From assembly GCA_018825865.1 (NCBI GenBank), contig JAHKAF010000027.1, positions 1-5,686 of the forward strand: a stretch of DNA of 5,686 nucleotides, in the 5' to 3' direction. Below, in pieces: positions 4,741-5,686 of this stretch. How positions within the stretch are numbered: the stretch's first letter is position 1; the number at the start of each line of letters is the position of its first letter. The notes under the pieces were generated by a model, which saw only the letters and a list, made by a program, of their open reading frames with translations, was not told the DNA's origin and made no database searches. The stretch is from Nanobdellota archaeon. GTDB taxonomy: Archaea > Nanobdellota > Nanobdellia > Pacearchaeales > GW2011-AR1. The position numbers and the translations under genes were made by a program.

Positions 4741-5686
4741 ATGGCAACGAAAAAAGAAGAAGTAGAGAAAATTAAGAAGGCAGTTTCTGACGAGGAAAAA
4801 AAGGAACCGCAGTTGACAGATTTGCCTGGGATTGGGCCTGCTGTTGCTGCGAAGTTGGAGTCTGCTGGAATTTATGATTTAATGAGTTTGGCTGTTATGA
4901 GCCCGGCTGTTCTTGGGGATGCTGCAGGTGTTGGAGCAGCTGTTGCGCGGAAAGCGATTCAGGCTGCGAGGAATCTGTTGGATTTGGGTTTTACCGACGG
5001 AGTTGAATACGCAAGAAAAAGAGCAAATGTTTCTTATATTACAACAGGAAGTAAAAACTTCGACGAGCTTCTTGGGGGGAAAGGGGTTGAAAGCAGGTCT
5101 ATAACTGAGGCGTTTGGGGCATATGGTTCTGGAAAAACTCAGCTGGGTGCTACATTAGCAGTTAATGTGCAATTGCCTGCTGATAAAGGCGGTGCAAATG
5201 GGAAGTGTGTTTTTATAGATACAGAAGGAACATTTAGACCAGTAAGAATAAGGCAGATTGCTGAGAGTTTAGGAGCGAATCCTGAAAAAGTTTTGAAGAA
5301 TATTTTTGTTGCGCGTGCGTTTAACTCAGACCACCAGATTTTGCTTTTGGAGAGAATTTCAGAAATGATTAAAGAAGGAGAACCGATTAAGTTGTTGATT
5401 GTTGATTCCTTGACTGCGCATTTCAGGGCAGAGTATGCTGGCAGAGGACAATTGGCAGATAGACAACAGAAATTAAATAGATATATGCATGATTTAATGA
5501 AACTTGCAGAAACGCATAATCTCGCTGTTTATGTTACTAATCAAGTTATGGCAAATCCTGCTCAGATGTTCGGGGACCCGACAACAGCAATCGGAGGACA
5601 CATTGTGGGACATGCTTCAACATATAGGATTTATCTTCGACGAGGAAAAAAAGGTTCAAGAGTTGCTAAATTAATTGATTCTCCAA
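4741..5686 (+). CDS. radA: DNA repair and recombination protein RadA (3' end outside window)
   Basis: 315 residues are present and the frame is open to the window end; roughly the last 20-30 residues of a normal RadA should be missing. Residues 24-80 are the helix-hairpin-helix DNA-binding domain ([27 protein letters not shown]). F84-TDG is the polymerisation motif in the FxxG form also used by methanogens and haloarchaea. The RecA core has Walker [10 protein letters not shown] (126-134), Walker B LLIVDS (218-223), the [10 protein letters not shown] segment (227-236), [11 protein letters not shown] and TNQVMANP, and the DNA-binding loop near [10 protein letters not shown]. It forms ATP-dependent filaments on single-stranded DNA and drives strand exchange. 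LLGGKGVES has one residue more than the usual LLGGGIE of many archaea. No intein is seen in the part present. RPA upstream is its natural partner. Confidence 0.97.
   Translation, partial: MATKKEEVEKIKKAVSDEEKKEPQLTDLPGIGPAVAAKLESAGIYDLMSLAVMSPAVLGDAAGVGAAVARKAIQAARNLLDLGFTDGVEYARKRANVSYITTGSKNFDELLGGKGVESRSITEAFGAYGSGKTQLGATLAVNVQLPADKGGANGKCVFIDTEGTFRPVRIRQIAESLGANPEKVLKNIFVARAFNSDHQILLLERISEMIKEGEPIKLLIVDSLTAHFRAEYAGRGQLADRQQKLNRYMHDLMKLAETHNLAVYVTNQVMANPAQMFGDPTTAIGGHIVGHASTYRIYLRRGKKGSRVAKLIDSP

Noticed and set aside
4913..5104. Plus-strand frame of 63 codons
   Set aside because: Out-of-frame overlap inside radA, whose own frame is unmistakable.

Overview
The window looks like a piece of an AT-rich archaeal chromosome. 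The evidence is archaeal elongation factor 1-beta, an archaeal single-strand DNA-binding protein (RPA), RadA recombinase and a Holliday-junction-resolvase-related nuclease. Several genes also have TATA boxes at a fixed short distance from the ATG, as in leaderless archaeal mRNAs. The compact genes, low GC and a HIT protein with a helical N-terminal extension fit a DPANN archaeon (Woesearchaeota/Pacearchaeota-like). That lineage is an inference from style, not proven here.

Left part (1-915): a two-gene MntA/HepT (MNT-HEPN) toxin-antitoxin module with ATGA overlap and both signature motifs intact. It is followed by a pure (GA)22 microsatellite inside a short reading frame that could encode a small tail-anchored protein, and by a strong hairpin where the plus-strand genes meet the minus-strand HIT gene.

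Middle (916-2288): two minus-strand genes, a HIT-fold protein that has lost its HxHxH triad and, upstream of it, elongation factor 1-beta. The spacers carry a diverged dispersed repeat in two copies (about 53 bp) and a perfect 27-bp tandem duplication with a dyad-symmetric core.

Right part (2289-5686): a plus-strand DNA-maintenance neighbourhood: RPA, an unrecognised 185-aa protein with an HEKQH motif, a membrane-tethered PD-(D/E)xK nuclease related to Holliday junction resolvases, a structured GC-rich spacer, an unrecognised 92-aa protein, and radA, which runs off the window end. RPA and RadA act together in homologous recombination, and the nuclease could act on the same intermediates. The two unknown proteins are candidates for the same process by position only.

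Two start modes are visible. Genes that open transcripts (EF1B, RPA, the 185-aa gene, the 92-aa gene and roughly HIT) have an AT-rich box about 25 nt before the ATG and no leader. Internal genes (the nuclease, radA) have a Shine-Dalgarno sequence instead.
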